DNA of 64,000 nucleotides from Lysinibacillus agricola. GTDB taxonomy: Bacteria > Bacillota > Bacilli > Bacillales_A > Planococcaceae. The translations under genes and the position numbers were made by a program. The DNA is taken from contig NZ_CP067341.1 of NCBI RefSeq assembly GCF_016638705.1, positions 2,483,501 to 2,547,500 on the forward strand. Reading direction: 5' to 3'. This document shows positions 49,273-58,635 of this stretch, one piece after another. The notes under the pieces were generated by a model. The model ran no database searches. It saw only the letters and a list, made by a program, of their open reading frames with translations, and was not told the DNA's origin. Numbering within the stretch: the first letter of the stretch is position 1; each line of letters opens with the position of its first letter.

Positions 49273-51311
49273 TGAGACCTATACTGTTTATATTCATGAT
49301 CTTAATGAGTCTTCCCCTTTTTTCAAGTTATGCGTCAGCCGATACCATTATCGCTGATGATAAGTCGCTTGTCATAGAAGGGAATGAATCGCAGCAAAGG
49401 CCACTTTTATCAGAGGCTATCGAATTACAGGGACCATCTTCATCAAGGGATTTCTATTACAATTTAACAAAAGATATAGAGTCAGATAAGCACTCGGTTA
49501 CATTTCAAATCCAACATTCAGAATTATTAATTGAACCGTCCTCTTTTACTGTGAAAATTGATGATACAGCAATCAAAACTGTAACATTAACACCAGATTT
49601 ATTAAAACAATCAGTGACAGTTACGCTTCCTAAAGAAGCATTGCTTAAGGGAACTCATAAAATTACAGCCAGTTTTTATGGTATTTTAAAAGAAGGGATA
49701 TGTGTTCCCCCTGGAAATTCAGGAAACTGGCTTCGGATTGATATATTATCATCTATTTCTACCTTTGATGGGAATGTACAAGATTGGACATTAACTAGTT
49801 ATCCTTCTGCATTCTTAAGTTATGATAATAAAGTAACTACACTTATTTTACCGGAAAAAGCATCAGAAGCAACATTGAATAGCAGCTATAAACTAGCAGC
49901 TTATTTATCAGAGCAAGGGGAAAATGATGTACAAATAAAGAGAGAAAATACTATTGATAAAGTAACAGGACCGGTAATAGTGGTTGGCGCAAAGGAAGAA
50001 TTTGGTAGTGTTTTGATGAGAGATATACTTAAAAATGTTAAAGAAAACGAAGAAGATACATTGACAGTTGGAGTTCATAAGCTGCTTAATACAGATAGAA
50101 GTGTACCAGTTTTAATTGTTACAGCGAAAACACCAATTGCTATACAAGAACGGATATCACTTTTAACAGATGAGAGATTATTCGAGCAATTAGCTGGAAA
50201 TACAATAACTGTGGATGAGCTACCAAAAGTTGAGAAACTTTCGACTACAACTATTCCTTTAACACAACTTGGCTTTGAAAATAAGATACTATCCAGTCAG
50301 GTTACAATGACTCCACATTACTATGTTTCACTGCCACAATTAGAGGCAAATAAAGAAGCGGTGATGCGTTTAGTCTTAAAAAAATCAGCAACATTACCTA
50401 AAGATGTTGATAAAAATGATCGGAAGTTAGAATTAATTATATATGTAAATAAAGTGCCACATTCAATAGATTTGCGCAAATTAGACAAAACTTCTTCAGA
50501 TATGTATGAGGCTATAATACCAATTGAAACGAATATTTTAAATAAGCAATCTATTACAGATATTCAATTTGAAGTGACAGGTTTTCAATTAGAAGATCCA
50601 TGTGAAACGACAAATGAGCGTTATTGGTTATATATTGATGGGGATAGTTCCCTTACAATTGCAAAAGATACAACCGAACCATCATTTACATTAAGAGATT
50701 TTCCAAATGCTTTTCACGACAATTCCTTAATTATAATACCTGATGGGGATGTTTTAAGCGATACTAGGATGCTAATGCTTTACAAAGCATTAATGGCGAA
50801 TGGGCAATTGGCAAATACTACTCTAAAGAAAAATAAAGACGTTACAAAGAGTGATTTACAGAAGCATGCAGTTATTTTTATGGGGCAAATTGATGAATTT
50901 ACGATGCTTTCAAAAAATGCTGATAAAATCCCACATACATCTGATGAGTTGATTCAACAAGGATTTTTACCTGAAGTAATCTCTCAATATACATTTATCA
51001 CCAAAAACTTTTGGCAAGCTAATGAGCCACTATTGTTTATTCAATCCATAGAAAATAATGTGCTTAAAAATAATTTCTTTACGCATTTAAAAGAGGCGAA
51101 TGAGGGAACTTCTTCTGCTATTGAAACAAAGGAAGGGCAATTTTTGACGGCTGTTAATAATACATTGAATAATGATGAAGGAAAGGCTGAGAAAAAGGAA
51201 AGTGTTTCTTTTGTCCTGATTATTGAATTTATAGTGCTTATCGCTGTAATTGCAGTCATTTTATATTTTATCCTTCGTAAAAAGAAGAAAGATCAATTAA
51301 AAGAAGATTAA
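49272..51311 (+). CDS. ydaN: YdaN-like BcsB-type protein
   Basis: The start overlaps the ydaM stop (TAATG). The 679-residue product has a signal peptide (about 1-23), a long extracytoplasmic part with two repeated BcsB-like units (IEPSSFTVKIDDTAIKTVTL, PPGNSGNWLRID, DSSLTIAKDTTEPSFTLRDF) and a C-terminal helix (about 650-668) followed by KKKKDQLKED. BcsB proteins help guide the polymer out of the membrane. It ends the operon in front of a strong terminator. Confidence 0.85.
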   Translation: MRPILFIFMILMSLPLFSSYASADTIIADDKSLVIEGNESQQRPLLSEAIELQGPSSSRDFYYNLTKDIESDKHSVTFQIQHSELLIEPSSFTVKIDDTAIKTVTLTPDLLKQSVTVTLPKEALLKGTHKITASFYGILKEGICVPPGNSGNWLRIDILSSISTFDGNVQDWTLTSYPSAFLSYDNKVTTLILPEKASEATLNSSYKLAAYLSEQGENDVQIKRENTIDKVTGPVIVVGAKEEFGSVLMRDILKNVKENEEDTLTVGVHKLLNTDRSVPVLIVTAKTPIAIQERISLLTDERLFEQLAGNTITVDELPKVEKLSTTTIPLTQLGFENKILSSQVTMTPHYYVSLPQLEANKEAVMRLVLKKSATLPKDVDKNDRKLELIIYVNKVPHSIDLRKLDKTSSDMYEAIIPIETNILNKQSITDIQFEVTGFQLEDPCETTNERYWLYIDGDSSLTIAKDTTEPSFTLRDFPNAFHDNSLIIIPDGDVLSDTRMLMLYKALMANGQLANTTLKKNKDVTKSDLQKHAVIFMGQIDEFTMLSKNADKIPHTSDELIQQGFLPEVISQYTFITKNFWQANEPLLFIQSIENNVLKNNFFTHLKEANEGTSSAIETKEGQFLTAVNNTLNNDEGKAEKKESVSFVLIIEFIVLIAVIAVILYFILRKKKKDQLKED

Positions 51312-51346
51312 AAAAAGCAAAGTCGCATGTTGCGACTTTGCTTTTT
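51311..51346 (+). terminator. Terminator of the ydaJKLMN operon
   Basis: A stem of about 15 bp (AAAAAGCAAAGTCGC with GCGACTTTGCTTTTT) and a very short loop. The next ORF starts inside it. Confidence 0.85.
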
Positions 51347-51348
51347 AA

Positions 51349-52211
51349 GCAGGCATGATTTCGGGGGCTACCGCGATCGCTTTAAGAATTTCTTATTCGA
51401 GAAATATCAAATCCCTCTGAATTCAGTACCAAAGGAATTGAATGTTGACCACGTATTTAATAAGGGACGAGCGATTAACTATTATATCCGCATGATACTT
51501 CTTGATGAAACTGCTAATCAAGCATGGGGACGTGCTTATGAGAAGAGTATGACACAAAGAAGAAAAAATTCCCGCAATAATCGCCTACTCTTTTTAGACT
51601 ATTCGATATTTCTAAAAATACTGGAATTACCTAGTTTCAAAAAGGGAAGAAAAAAAGTTGGAAAATACAATGAGGAGGAAATGAAACAACTGATACAAGA
51701 AAAGGCTCAGGCTGCTAGAATTGGATTAGAAAAGATTTTTGGTACAACCTCTATGAACATGGAAATTATTGAACAATTCTATAGAGCTGAATTTAATCAA
51801 ATAATTAATGGATTTTGGTCTGATCCTTTATATGTGAATCCGAATCTATATGACATTACCACATCTGTTTATGAAGATGAACATTTTTCTTATGTAGTAG
51901 AAGACTTGCAAAATACAATTGGAAACCTTGTACAAGGCTCTTTAACTTTTTCTGCAAATGCTGAAATGAATGTGGAACAGCGTACATATGAATGCACACG
52001 GGCTCAATTACTTAATGCTGGAAGGATAATAGACAATTCTATTCAATCCGTCTGCAATGACTTATTAAGCCGCATCAATGAGGCCATTGAAATTGAATGG
52101 AGAATTAATGCTCGAAACAATGCAATTGAAAACATGATTATTCGTTTGTATTTTTATGGATACGATGATAAAGATACAGTGAGATACGAAATTAATTTAG
52201 GCACAATTTAA
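51349..52211 (+). pseudogene. 5'-truncated gene of unknown family
   Basis: The only ATG near the start (51327) lies in the loop of the preceding terminator, with no RBS, so the true start has been lost. From about 51349 the frame reads HDFGGYRDRFKNFLFEKYQI and ELNVDHVFNKGRAINYYIRM, then basic and helical regions to TAA 52209. DHVFNKGRA with a preceding His could be a nuclease-like element. A perfect terminator follows at 52228. I cannot name the family. Confidence 0.55.
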
Positions 52212-52703
52212 TAACTCTAAATGTACTAGCCAACTATCCAGATATTTTTTCGGATAGTTGGTTATTTTGCACATGTGGCTTGGATTGTATCTGACCAAAG
52301 CATGTAAATATATAAAAGATTTGGTCGCTGATGAAGTGGCAACTTTCTGATAGAATTTGGATATAACAAAATTTAGAAATTGGATCGGATGGTAGTCAGC
52401 TCCAATCTCCCCATCTACTTCATTAACTGAGTAAACTATCTTTTCATCCAAAGTGGTGGTTGTTTTGTCTATTTAAGGGAACAGATTTCTTTTTCATTTA
52501 GTTTCCAAGTGCTTTTGTATGTTTATTGTCCATAAAAAAGCCCTTTTTCCACATTATCTATGGTAACCCAATAAGGTAACCATAAGAAAGTTCTTCGATT
52601 ACAAAACGAGTTAGACTAGGGATGGAAAGGTTTTAATATGATTACCATACTTGTTTAAATATATAATCTACTTTAATGTATAAATTAGAAAGGATGGTTT
52701 AAT
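52212..52703. other. Intergenic before the helicase
   Basis: Holds the terminator at 52228-52266 and the imperfect palindrome TATGGTAACC-CAATAA-GGTAACCATA at 52558-52583, which also forms a direct repeat of GGTAACC. It could be an operator. No gene supported on either strand. Confidence 0.4.
52228..52266 (+). terminator. Terminator after the truncated gene
   Basis: AGCCAACTATCC pairs with GGATAGTTGGTT; TTATTTTGC follows. Confidence 0.75.
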
Positions 52704-55700
52704 ATGGTGAATAAAATGAATACAGTTTTGGAATCGTGGTATTTACTGGAATCTGTTCAGCCGAAGGAATTACCAAAATTAGAGGGAGCGTTAGAAGGAA
52801 AACTATTTATGCATCAGGAAAAAGTTCCTAAAATAGCTCCTATTAAACTGACAGAAAGACCTTGGGAAAAACATGCATTGAATGATGATAAGAAAAATAG
52901 TATACGATTTCAATATTACATGAATAGCTATGAACAGTGGCAACTAACAGAGGAGTTAAGAGCCCATTTTAATAGTGATGAGGAAATACATGTTAAGGAC
53001 ACTTCCAGAAAATACAGTTATACCTTCTCTGTAAATGAAGAAGGGAAATACATAGAAGATTCCTTATTTATTCCATTTGTTCAATATCTGCTTAAAGTAC
53101 TTGAGAATGATTCGAATTATGGAAATTTTTTGGAACAATATAAGGTCATTTGTCGACAAATGGAGAAAGAAGCTATTGCGATATTTACGGATGGTGTAAG
53201 TGAAGAAAAGATTCATGAATTACAACATCAATATAATCGATATTTTAGAAAACCTTTTGAATACACGTATCATTATTTACAGATCACAGTGTTAAATAAA
53301 AACAATCAGAATGAAAATGAACAAATGAATCGTAATAGTTTCTTTATAGAGGATATCGAACGAGTTCTACAGAATGGAGTCAATGCGACACTTAAAGACT
53401 TTATCTTGGGCAGTGAAAAACAGATTGATATTGATAATAATAGAGTGTTAATAGAACAAATTTTGCAACCTAAAAATTTACCTTTAGGAAGATGGCCTTC
53501 TCCTGTTGCGCACAGACTTTCACTGATGCAACAAGTAGCGGTAAACCGAATTATTAATGGTGATGAAAGGCTTCATTCTGTAAATGGTCCCCCTGGTACT
53601 GGAAAAACAACGTTATTGAAAGATGTATTTGCAAATATAGTTGTCCAACGTGCGATTGAGATGACAACTTTTGAAGACCCTACGACTGCTTTTAGTAAGA
53701 TAGGGAGTTTGAAATTAAATAATTTTCCTTATCAGGTGTATGAACTGAATAAAAAATTAAAAAATTACTCTATCGTAGTTGCATCAAGTAATAATGGAGC
53801 TGTTGAAAATATTTCTAAAGATTTACCTAAAAGAAAGGAAATTGCTAAACCTGAAAAAAATGATGCGGGAATTATTAAACCAGAAGTAAAAAATGAGTAT
53901 GATCAGAAAATAGCTGAGTATCTTGAAGAGCTAGACTATTATCCTTCGACGGCTAAAAAACTAATCAATCATGCAGATGAAACTTGGGGGCTATTCTCGG
54001 GTATATTTGGTAAATCAAAAAATATTGATAATTTTATTTGGGGTTTGCTAAAAGATGATGGAGATTTGTCATTTGTTAAACAATTACAGAGAGATAATGA
54101 AATGCTTTCTTCAGAAGACTGGCTAAAAGCTGTGAAAGAATTTAACTCTCTACTGCATTCAATTGAACAGAAAAAAGATGATTTACAAAAATATATTGAA
54201 TTAGATAAAGAACTGCAAAAATTAGAAGTAGAATTTCAATCAATGGAGCGAAACCAATCAAGAATAACAATCAATTTATCACGACTTCTAGCACAGCAAG
54301 AAGAAATAAAGGGAGAATTAAATTCTCTGAAAAAGCCGCATTTTTTATTACGTATTTTAGGTGTGAAAAATCAAAATGAAAAAAATTTAAGGCAGCAACA
54401 AACACAAATTGAACAAAATTTAATTGAATCAGAACAAGAGGCTTTAAAAATAAGTAGAGATCGAGATAGTTTGAAAGTCCGAAAAGAAAATATACTCCAA
54501 GAAAGTTTGAAATTGAAAACAGAATATGCTCAAGAAAATTTGGAATTATCAACAGACAAATATTGGGAAGATAATAATAATGATTACAGGCAACAAAAGG
54601 TGATTTGGCAAACGGATATACTAAACTATGAGCGTGGCTTACTATTTCTGATGGCTATGAAAATTCATAAATTATTTTTAATAAAAAATCATAAGATTGT
54701 TAGTAGTTCATTAAGGCTTTTTGCTAATCGAAAGGCACTAAACTTGAATAGTAATGAACATAGAAAATATCTGAAAAATCTTTGGCATGTGATTCATCTA
54801 GTAACACCATTAATTAGCACGACTTTTGCTAGCTTTGCAAATATGTATAAAGGAATCGAGCAAGATTTTATTTCTCATCTATTTATAGATGAAGCTGGAC
54901 AAGCTAGCCCTCAACTAGCAGTAGGGGCACTGTGGAGATCCCAAAAAGCTGTTATCGTAGGTGACCCAATACAAATTGAACCTGTAGTGACAGTGGATGA
55001 AACATTATTAATGGATATTCGGAAGTGTTTTGATCTCGAAGAGCACTATATAGGTTACACAGCATCTGTTCAAAATATTGCAGATATAGCGAATCCGTAT
55101 GGCACTTATAAAGACGAAGATAGAAGTCAATGGATTGGTATTCCTCTATGGGTGCACCGCCGTTGTTTAAATCCAATGTTTTCGATAGCTAACGATATTG
55201 CTTATGATAACAAAATGGTATTAGTCGATACAGATAAAGTCGGTATTGGTGAGTGGATTGACTGTGTAGGAAAAGTAAGCACTGATCAATATGTAAAAGA
55301 GCAAGGGGAGTATGTGGCACAAGTTATTTTGGATAAATACAAAGAAAAAAACGGATTGCCCAACTTGTTTGTCATTACACCTTTTACAGCCGTGAAGGAT
55401 GGATTAAAAAAGGCTATTCTTCAAAAACTAAAGCCTCTACAAGTTCCAAAATTGAATGAATGGTTAAATGAAGCTGTTGGAACAGTTCACACCTTCCAAG
55501 GAAAAGAGGCAGATATTGTTTATTTTGTAACAGGAACTGATGAGCAGACTGAAGGAGCTGCTAATTGGACGTGTTCAAAACCGAATTTATTGAATGTAGC
55601 TGCAACAAGGGCGAAAAAAGAATTTTATGTTGTAGGAGATTTAAAAAGGTTTAGCAAGAAAAATTACTATGATAAAATTGTTCAATATATGGATATGTAC

Positions 55701-55757
55701 AAAAAGAATGACTCTTTTGAAAGTGAAAATAAGATGCTAGAAAAATCTCTGAATTAG
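52704..55757 (+). CDS. Large SF1 (UPF1/DNA2-type) helicase, stand-alone
   Basis: GAAAGGATGGTTTAAT precedes the ATG. The 1017-residue protein has a Walker A GPPGTGKT at 295-302, Walker B-like LFIDEAGQASPQLAVGALWR near 729-745, motif III VGDPIQIEPV, and the C-terminal VGTVHTFQGKEADIVYFVTG and LLNVAATRAKKEFYVVGDLK. A coiled coil at about 480-640 splits the two RecA lobes. The N-terminal 260 residues have no recognised domain and no nuclease motif is seen. Such lone helicases occur in defence islands, as DNA or RNA unwinding modules, but no partner gene is adjacent. It stands alone behind a terminator-bounded remnant. Confidence 0.8.
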   Translation: MVNKMNTVLESWYLLESVQPKELPKLEGALEGKLFMHQEKVPKIAPIKLTERPWEKHALNDDKKNSIRFQYYMNSYEQWQLTEELRAHFNSDEEIHVKDTSRKYSYTFSVNEEGKYIEDSLFIPFVQYLLKVLENDSNYGNFLEQYKVICRQMEKEAIAIFTDGVSEEKIHELQHQYNRYFRKPFEYTYHYLQITVLNKNNQNENEQMNRNSFFIEDIERVLQNGVNATLKDFILGSEKQIDIDNNRVLIEQILQPKNLPLGRWPSPVAHRLSLMQQVAVNRIINGDERLHSVNGPPGTGKTTLLKDVFANIVVQRAIEMTTFEDPTTAFSKIGSLKLNNFPYQVYELNKKLKNYSIVVASSNNGAVENISKDLPKRKEIAKPEKNDAGIIKPEVKNEYDQKIAEYLEELDYYPSTAKKLINHADETWGLFSGIFGKSKNIDNFIWGLLKDDGDLSFVKQLQRDNEMLSSEDWLKAVKEFNSLLHSIEQKKDDLQKYIELDKELQKLEVEFQSMERNQSRITINLSRLLAQQEEIKGELNSLKKPHFLLRILGVKNQNEKNLRQQQTQIEQNLIESEQEALKISRDRDSLKVRKENILQESLKLKTEYAQENLELSTDKYWEDNNNDYRQQKVIWQTDILNYERGLLFLMAMKIHKLFLIKNHKIVSSSLRLFANRKALNLNSNEHRKYLKNLWHVIHLVTPLISTTFASFANMYKGIEQDFISHLFIDEAGQASPQLAVGALWRSQKAVIVGDPIQIEPVVTVDETLLMDIRKCFDLEEHYIGYTASVQNIADIANPYGTYKDEDRSQWIGIPLWVHRRCLNPMFSIANDIAYDNKMVLVDTDKVGIGEWIDCVGKVSTDQYVKEQGEYVAQVILDKYKEKNGLPNLFVITPFTAVKDGLKKAILQKLKPLQVPKLNEWLNEAVGTVHTFQGKEADIVYFVTGTDEQTEGAANWTCSKPNLLNVAATRAKKEFYVVGDLKRFSKKNYYDKIVQYMDMYKKNDSFESENKMLEKSLN

Positions 55758-55772
55758 AGAGATGTAAGTAAG

Positions 55773-55922
55773 ATGGAACTTTCAACCAAAGCAAGATTTA
55801 TACTTTTCGTTGTCATTGGTTTTGTGATGCTGCAAACAGGCAGGCAAGAAAGTAAAGGGACAGTCGAATGCCTTCAGCTTCAATACTATCTCCAAAGCTT
55901 TTTTAGTAACAAGTTTGCATAG
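55773..55922 (+). CDS. Doubtful 49-aa ORF
   Basis: Reads MELSTKARFILFVVIGFVML and so on, with one membrane helix. There is no strong RBS (GAGAGATG 12 bases upstream). Confidence 0.25.
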   Translation: MELSTKARFILFVVIGFVMLQTGRQESKGTVECLQLQYYLQSFFSNKFA

Positions 55923-56050
55923 TAACGCCATTTTAATGAATTTGTGATAGGTTTCTTTTTTTGCTAAGGAATGGAACTTAATTTATCATATGAAATTACT
56001 ATAGCTTAACAAAAAGTAGCACTTGCATATTGTTAAATAGATGATAAAAG

Positions 56051-56079
56051 AGCATCCACAATACAAGTGGGTGCTTTTA
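56051..56079 (+). terminator. Terminator-like hairpin
   Basis: AGCATCCAC pairs with GTGGGTGCT (one G-T), followed by TTTTA. Confidence 0.6.
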
Positions 56080-56094
56080 CTGTACTGCCAAATA

Positions 56095-56130
56095 AAAAAG
56101 ATTGAAGCGAATTAGCCTCAATCTTTCTTA
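56095..56130. terminator. Bidirectional terminator-like hairpin
   Basis: AAAGATTGA pairs with TCAATCTTT around a 12-base loop, with A-run before and TTTCTT after. Confidence 0.55.
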
Positions 56131-56301
56131 CCCACGCAACCGTATTTTATTAGCCCTACTTTAGCCTCGTTGCAGTCCATAACAGAGCCCAACAAGCCCA
56201 AATTGTAAGCATATTGCATAAATGAAATTCAGAAATAATAGCAAAACCTTGATAACACGGCATTGTCATACGAATTGTTTTCAGTTTGCATTTTGACTAA
56301 A

Positions 56302-56373
56302 TTAGTTCGTGAAGCATAAAGATGATAAGTAACCTAACATTAATAAAAGACCAATACACATTGCGATTTCCAT
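56302..56373 (-). CDS. 23-residue hydrophobic peptide
   Basis: AAAAGGAGGTACAAAGC precedes the ATG at 56371-56373, an ideal RBS. The product MEIAMCIGLLLMLGYLSSLC, ending FTN, is a single membrane helix. A damaged copy of its 3' end is at 42753-42769. This small gene may be a regulatory or toxin-like membrane peptide. Confidence 0.5.
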   Translation of the reverse strand: MEIAMCIGLLLMLGYLSSLCFTN

Positions 56374-56610
56374 GCTTTGTACCTCCTTTTAAAAAAACGA
56401 CACATTTATCCTACATACTGCCAGTAAATGCCCGATTGATTCGGGGCAACAGCATGTTGGTCATACAAGCGTTTTCACAGGATGTGAAGTTTTTACTTTA
56501 TACATAAATATTGTACAATGAATTATAGAAATATGAAACCTTTTATAGGCTTATGCGTATATATAAGTAGTAGAATTACCAATTTGTACATAAAGAGAAG
56601 GTGTTAATTA

Positions 56611-57210
56611 ATGAAGAAATGGGTTCAAAAAAGTATCGTCATTATGGTTGCGTTTTTAACATTTGGATTAATTACGCCAACACATGAAATATGGGAAGCA
56701 TTTGATCATAATCCATCAAATCGTGCTTCTATCGGACCATCATCAGGGACAAGCACTGCAGAAGCGGCTACTCTTCCGATAGAACAAACAGAGATACAAG
56801 AAGACCCGGTTGACTATAGTACATTGCTCGTTGACGCTGCGAAAGAGCAATCCTATATAAAATTCGGCACAAAAATCGGTCCAAAAATTAGCAATGAATT
56901 TGACTCTATTATCTTCCCTAAAATGGAGGAAGCAATCGCGATGACAGTTGCTGGCGTAGACGATACATCATTAGCATCCTTAACAATTTCAGAAAAGCCA
57001 AGTGGTAACTATGGCGAAAAAATTTTTAATATTAGTAGCAATGAAACAGGCATGGATTTAATTCGCTTCCATGTCCGCACAGAAAAAAGACCACAGGATG
57101 GCTATTATTACAACTTCCACTACCACAGTGCCGAGGACGACTTTATGGCCCATAACAATTTAGGAGATATTTATTGGGAGAAAAACACACCGCCAAAATG
57201 GTTATCCTAA
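56611..57210 (+). CDS. YpjP-like secreted protein
   Basis: GAGAAGGTGTTAATTA precedes the ATG. The 199-residue product has a signal peptide or anchor (MKKWVQKSIVIMVAFLTFGL) and, after a low-complexity linker, VDAAKEQSYIKFGTKIGPKI, EFDSIIFPKMEEAIA and RFHVRTEKRPQDGYYYNFHY. This is the YpjP pattern of Bacillaceae. Its role is unknown. A strong terminator follows 10 bases on. Confidence 0.75.
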   Translation: MKKWVQKSIVIMVAFLTFGLITPTHEIWEAFDHNPSNRASIGPSSGTSTAEAATLPIEQTEIQEDPVDYSTLLVDAAKEQSYIKFGTKIGPKISNEFDSIIFPKMEEAIAMTVAGVDDTSLASLTISEKPSGNYGEKIFNISSNETGMDLIRFHVRTEKRPQDGYYYNFHYHSAEDDFMAHNNLGDIYWEKNTPPKWLS

Positions 57211-57219
57211 AAATCACGA

Positions 57220-57250
57220 AACACTCGTTTAAAATACGAGTGTTTTTTTT
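57220..57250 (+). terminator. Terminator of the ypjP-like gene
   Basis: ACACTCGT pairs with ACGAGTGT and runs into eight T. Confidence 0.85.
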
Positions 57251-57497
57251 ATTGAAAAACATTGATATATCAACGTCCGTAGCAGATTGTTAATATGTTG
57301 TATTTGAGTACTATTCTAATGGGAGAGAGCAGAGAAAATCATGTACCCCAAATTCATCATTTTTCGATTTCATTAAATCCTTCAAATGAACTCAAATTAA
57401 TGATTTTTTCCATTACCTCGTTTTGCCGAAGAGCCATACTTTGTTTAATAGGACGCCATAATTTCATTGACACAATAGTTTTTCAACAACATGTAAA
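57251..57497. other. Spacer between converging genes
   Basis: No gene supported; a 36-codon minus-strand frame (MKLWRPIKQSMALRQNEVME) lacks an RBS. Confidence 0.35.
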
Positions 57498-57531
57498 GCC
57501 TTCTCCGTATTGGAGAAGGCTTATTTTTATT
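57498..57531. terminator. Terminator shared by converging genes
   Basis: AAAGCCTTCTCC pairs with GGAGAAGGCTT around GTATT, with T-rich ends on the plus strand. Confidence 0.75.
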
Positions 57532-58177
57532 GAGTGATGCGTTCGAAAAACGCTTTTGTTTTTTCTATATCCGTTACATGTTGATTGCATGTTTGGCTAT
57601 CAGCGCAAATGTAGTTACTATAACTTGTGAACGTTCCAACGACTTGCCCTTTTACAGACGTAGTATATAGGCCAACATCTGAATGGCGGTTACATAGTGC
57701 ACATATTCCGCGAACTGTATTGTTGGAGAATGTCCCTTTAATTGCTTTTAGCTGTTCATCTTGTTCTATCACGACATATTTTCGATGTGTACCAGGATCA
57801 TCCCAAGCTAAATAACAAATCTCCTGAAAATCCATTTTTTCAAGCTTAGGTAGTTTTAGTTTTTTTTCCTTTTTAAATAGGCTCTTCAGTGTGCTTGCAG
57901 TGACTGCTTTGAATGGGATGACGTATGGTTTTAATTGCTCTAAATACGCATCACCCTGTGCACGATTTGTTACTTCAAAAAGCTGTTCAATTAGCTCAGC
58001 TTCCTCTTTGGACAGCGCCAATTTTGCTGTAATTTCGCTTTCAACAATACCGTGTATGGCTAGGATAACGTTTTTATCCTTCGTTGTTGCAAGTGTTTGT
58101 ATGATTTTATTCATTTGCTGCTCAAGTAAATGATAGTTTGCGACCGTTAAAAACGGCTGAATTGTTTGTTTTTCCAT
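57527..58177 (-). CDS. FusB/FusC family EF-G-binding protein
   Basis: The 216-residue protein has an N-terminal helical domain (FLTVANYHLLEQQMNKIIQT) and a C-terminal zinc-binding domain with ICALCNRHSDVGLY and YICADSQTCNQH, four Cys. FusB-type proteins bind EF-G and free it from the ribosome, giving fusidic acid resistance in staphylococci; Bacillaceae carry chromosomal relatives. A 23-codon ORF with a strong RBS lies 75 bases upstream of the start and could be its leader. Confidence 0.8.
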   Translation of the reverse strand: MEKQTIQPFLTVANYHLLEQQMNKIIQTLATTKDKNVILAIHGIVESEITAKLALSKEEAELIEQLFEVTNRAQGDAYLEQLKPYVIPFKAVTASTLKSLFKKEKKLKLPKLEKMDFQEICYLAWDDPGTHRKYVVIEQDEQLKAIKGTFSNNTVRGICALCNRHSDVGLYTTSVKGQVVGTFTSYSNYICADSQTCNQHVTDIEKTKAFFERITQ

Positions 58178-58252
58178 TTGAATTCACTCCTGTGTAGTAG
58201 GCTTTTAATAAAGGTTATGGCCTAAAGAGATCATTCAATTATGTTATTTGCG

Positions 58253-58324
58253 TTAACTTTTATAGACCTCTTTGACCTGTAAAGTGTTTGGTTTAGAGCA
58301 AGCATTACAAAAGAATGCGTCCAT
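58253..58324 (-). CDS. 23-residue CxxC peptide upstream of the FusB-like gene
   Basis: AAGGAGGAATCGAA precedes the ATG at 58322-58324. The product MDAFFCNACSKPNTLQVKEV, ending YKS, has one CxxC. Its stop lies 75 bases ahead of the FusB-like ATG on the same strand. It may be a leader peptide or a truncated zinc-finger gene. Confidence 0.5.
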   Translation of the reverse strand: MDAFFCNACSKPNTLQVKEVYKS

Positions 58325-58510
58325 TTCGATTCCTCCTTGAAAAGAAAACTATTCTTATCATAGCATTTTTCAGGAAATGGATAAAGTTTGAAAATTCACT
58401 CACTACCATATGTAATATTTGGTATAATAGTTTAATATTTATTCATCGCGATACGTATGTCATATGCATAGGTTGATGATGAACTTGAATTTTTGAAAGG
58501 GGGAATTTTT

Positions 58511-58609
58511 ATGAAACAGGTTATCGGTCATGGGAATTTATATGTTTGGAGAGGGATTGTTAGTACTAACAAGGGATGTTTAGTACTAATAGACCTTCCA
58601 AACTCGTAA
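58511..58609 (+). CDS. 32-residue ORF with strong RBS
   Basis: GAAAGGGGGAATTTTT precedes the ATG. The product MKQVIGHGNLYVWRGIVSTN then KGCLVLIDLPNS is not recognised. Two 10-base palindromes lie inside the coding region, so the stretch may instead be the leader/operator of the methyltransferase gene. Confidence 0.4.
   Translation: MKQVIGHGNLYVWRGIVSTNKGCLVLIDLPNS
58559..58590 (+). promoter_or_regulatory. Paired palindromes, possible operator
   Basis: TTAGTACTAA occurs at 58560-58569 and 58580-58589, a 20-base period, 46 bases before the methyltransferase start. Confidence 0.4.
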
Positions 58610-58635
58610 TCGATTAAAAATATAGGAGGACTTTT

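Larger units (their letters stand above)
55758..56301. other. Intergenic after the helicase
   Basis: Holds one weak ORF (55773-55922) and two terminator hairpins. On the minus strand, about 56160-56250, a stretch reads AIISEFHLCNMLTIWACWAL, perhaps a membrane-gene remnant. Confidence 0.4.

Noticed and set aside
52197..52451. Minus-strand ORF of 84 codons after the truncated gene
   Set aside because: It crosses a terminator, lacks an RBS and has no protein-like pattern.
54271..54552. Minus-strand ORF of 93 codons in the helicase gene
   Set aside because: It is the hydrophobic-looking shadow of the helicase coiled-coil codons.
57295..57537. Plus-strand ORF of 80 codons
   Set aside because: It runs through the bidirectional terminator and has no RBS.
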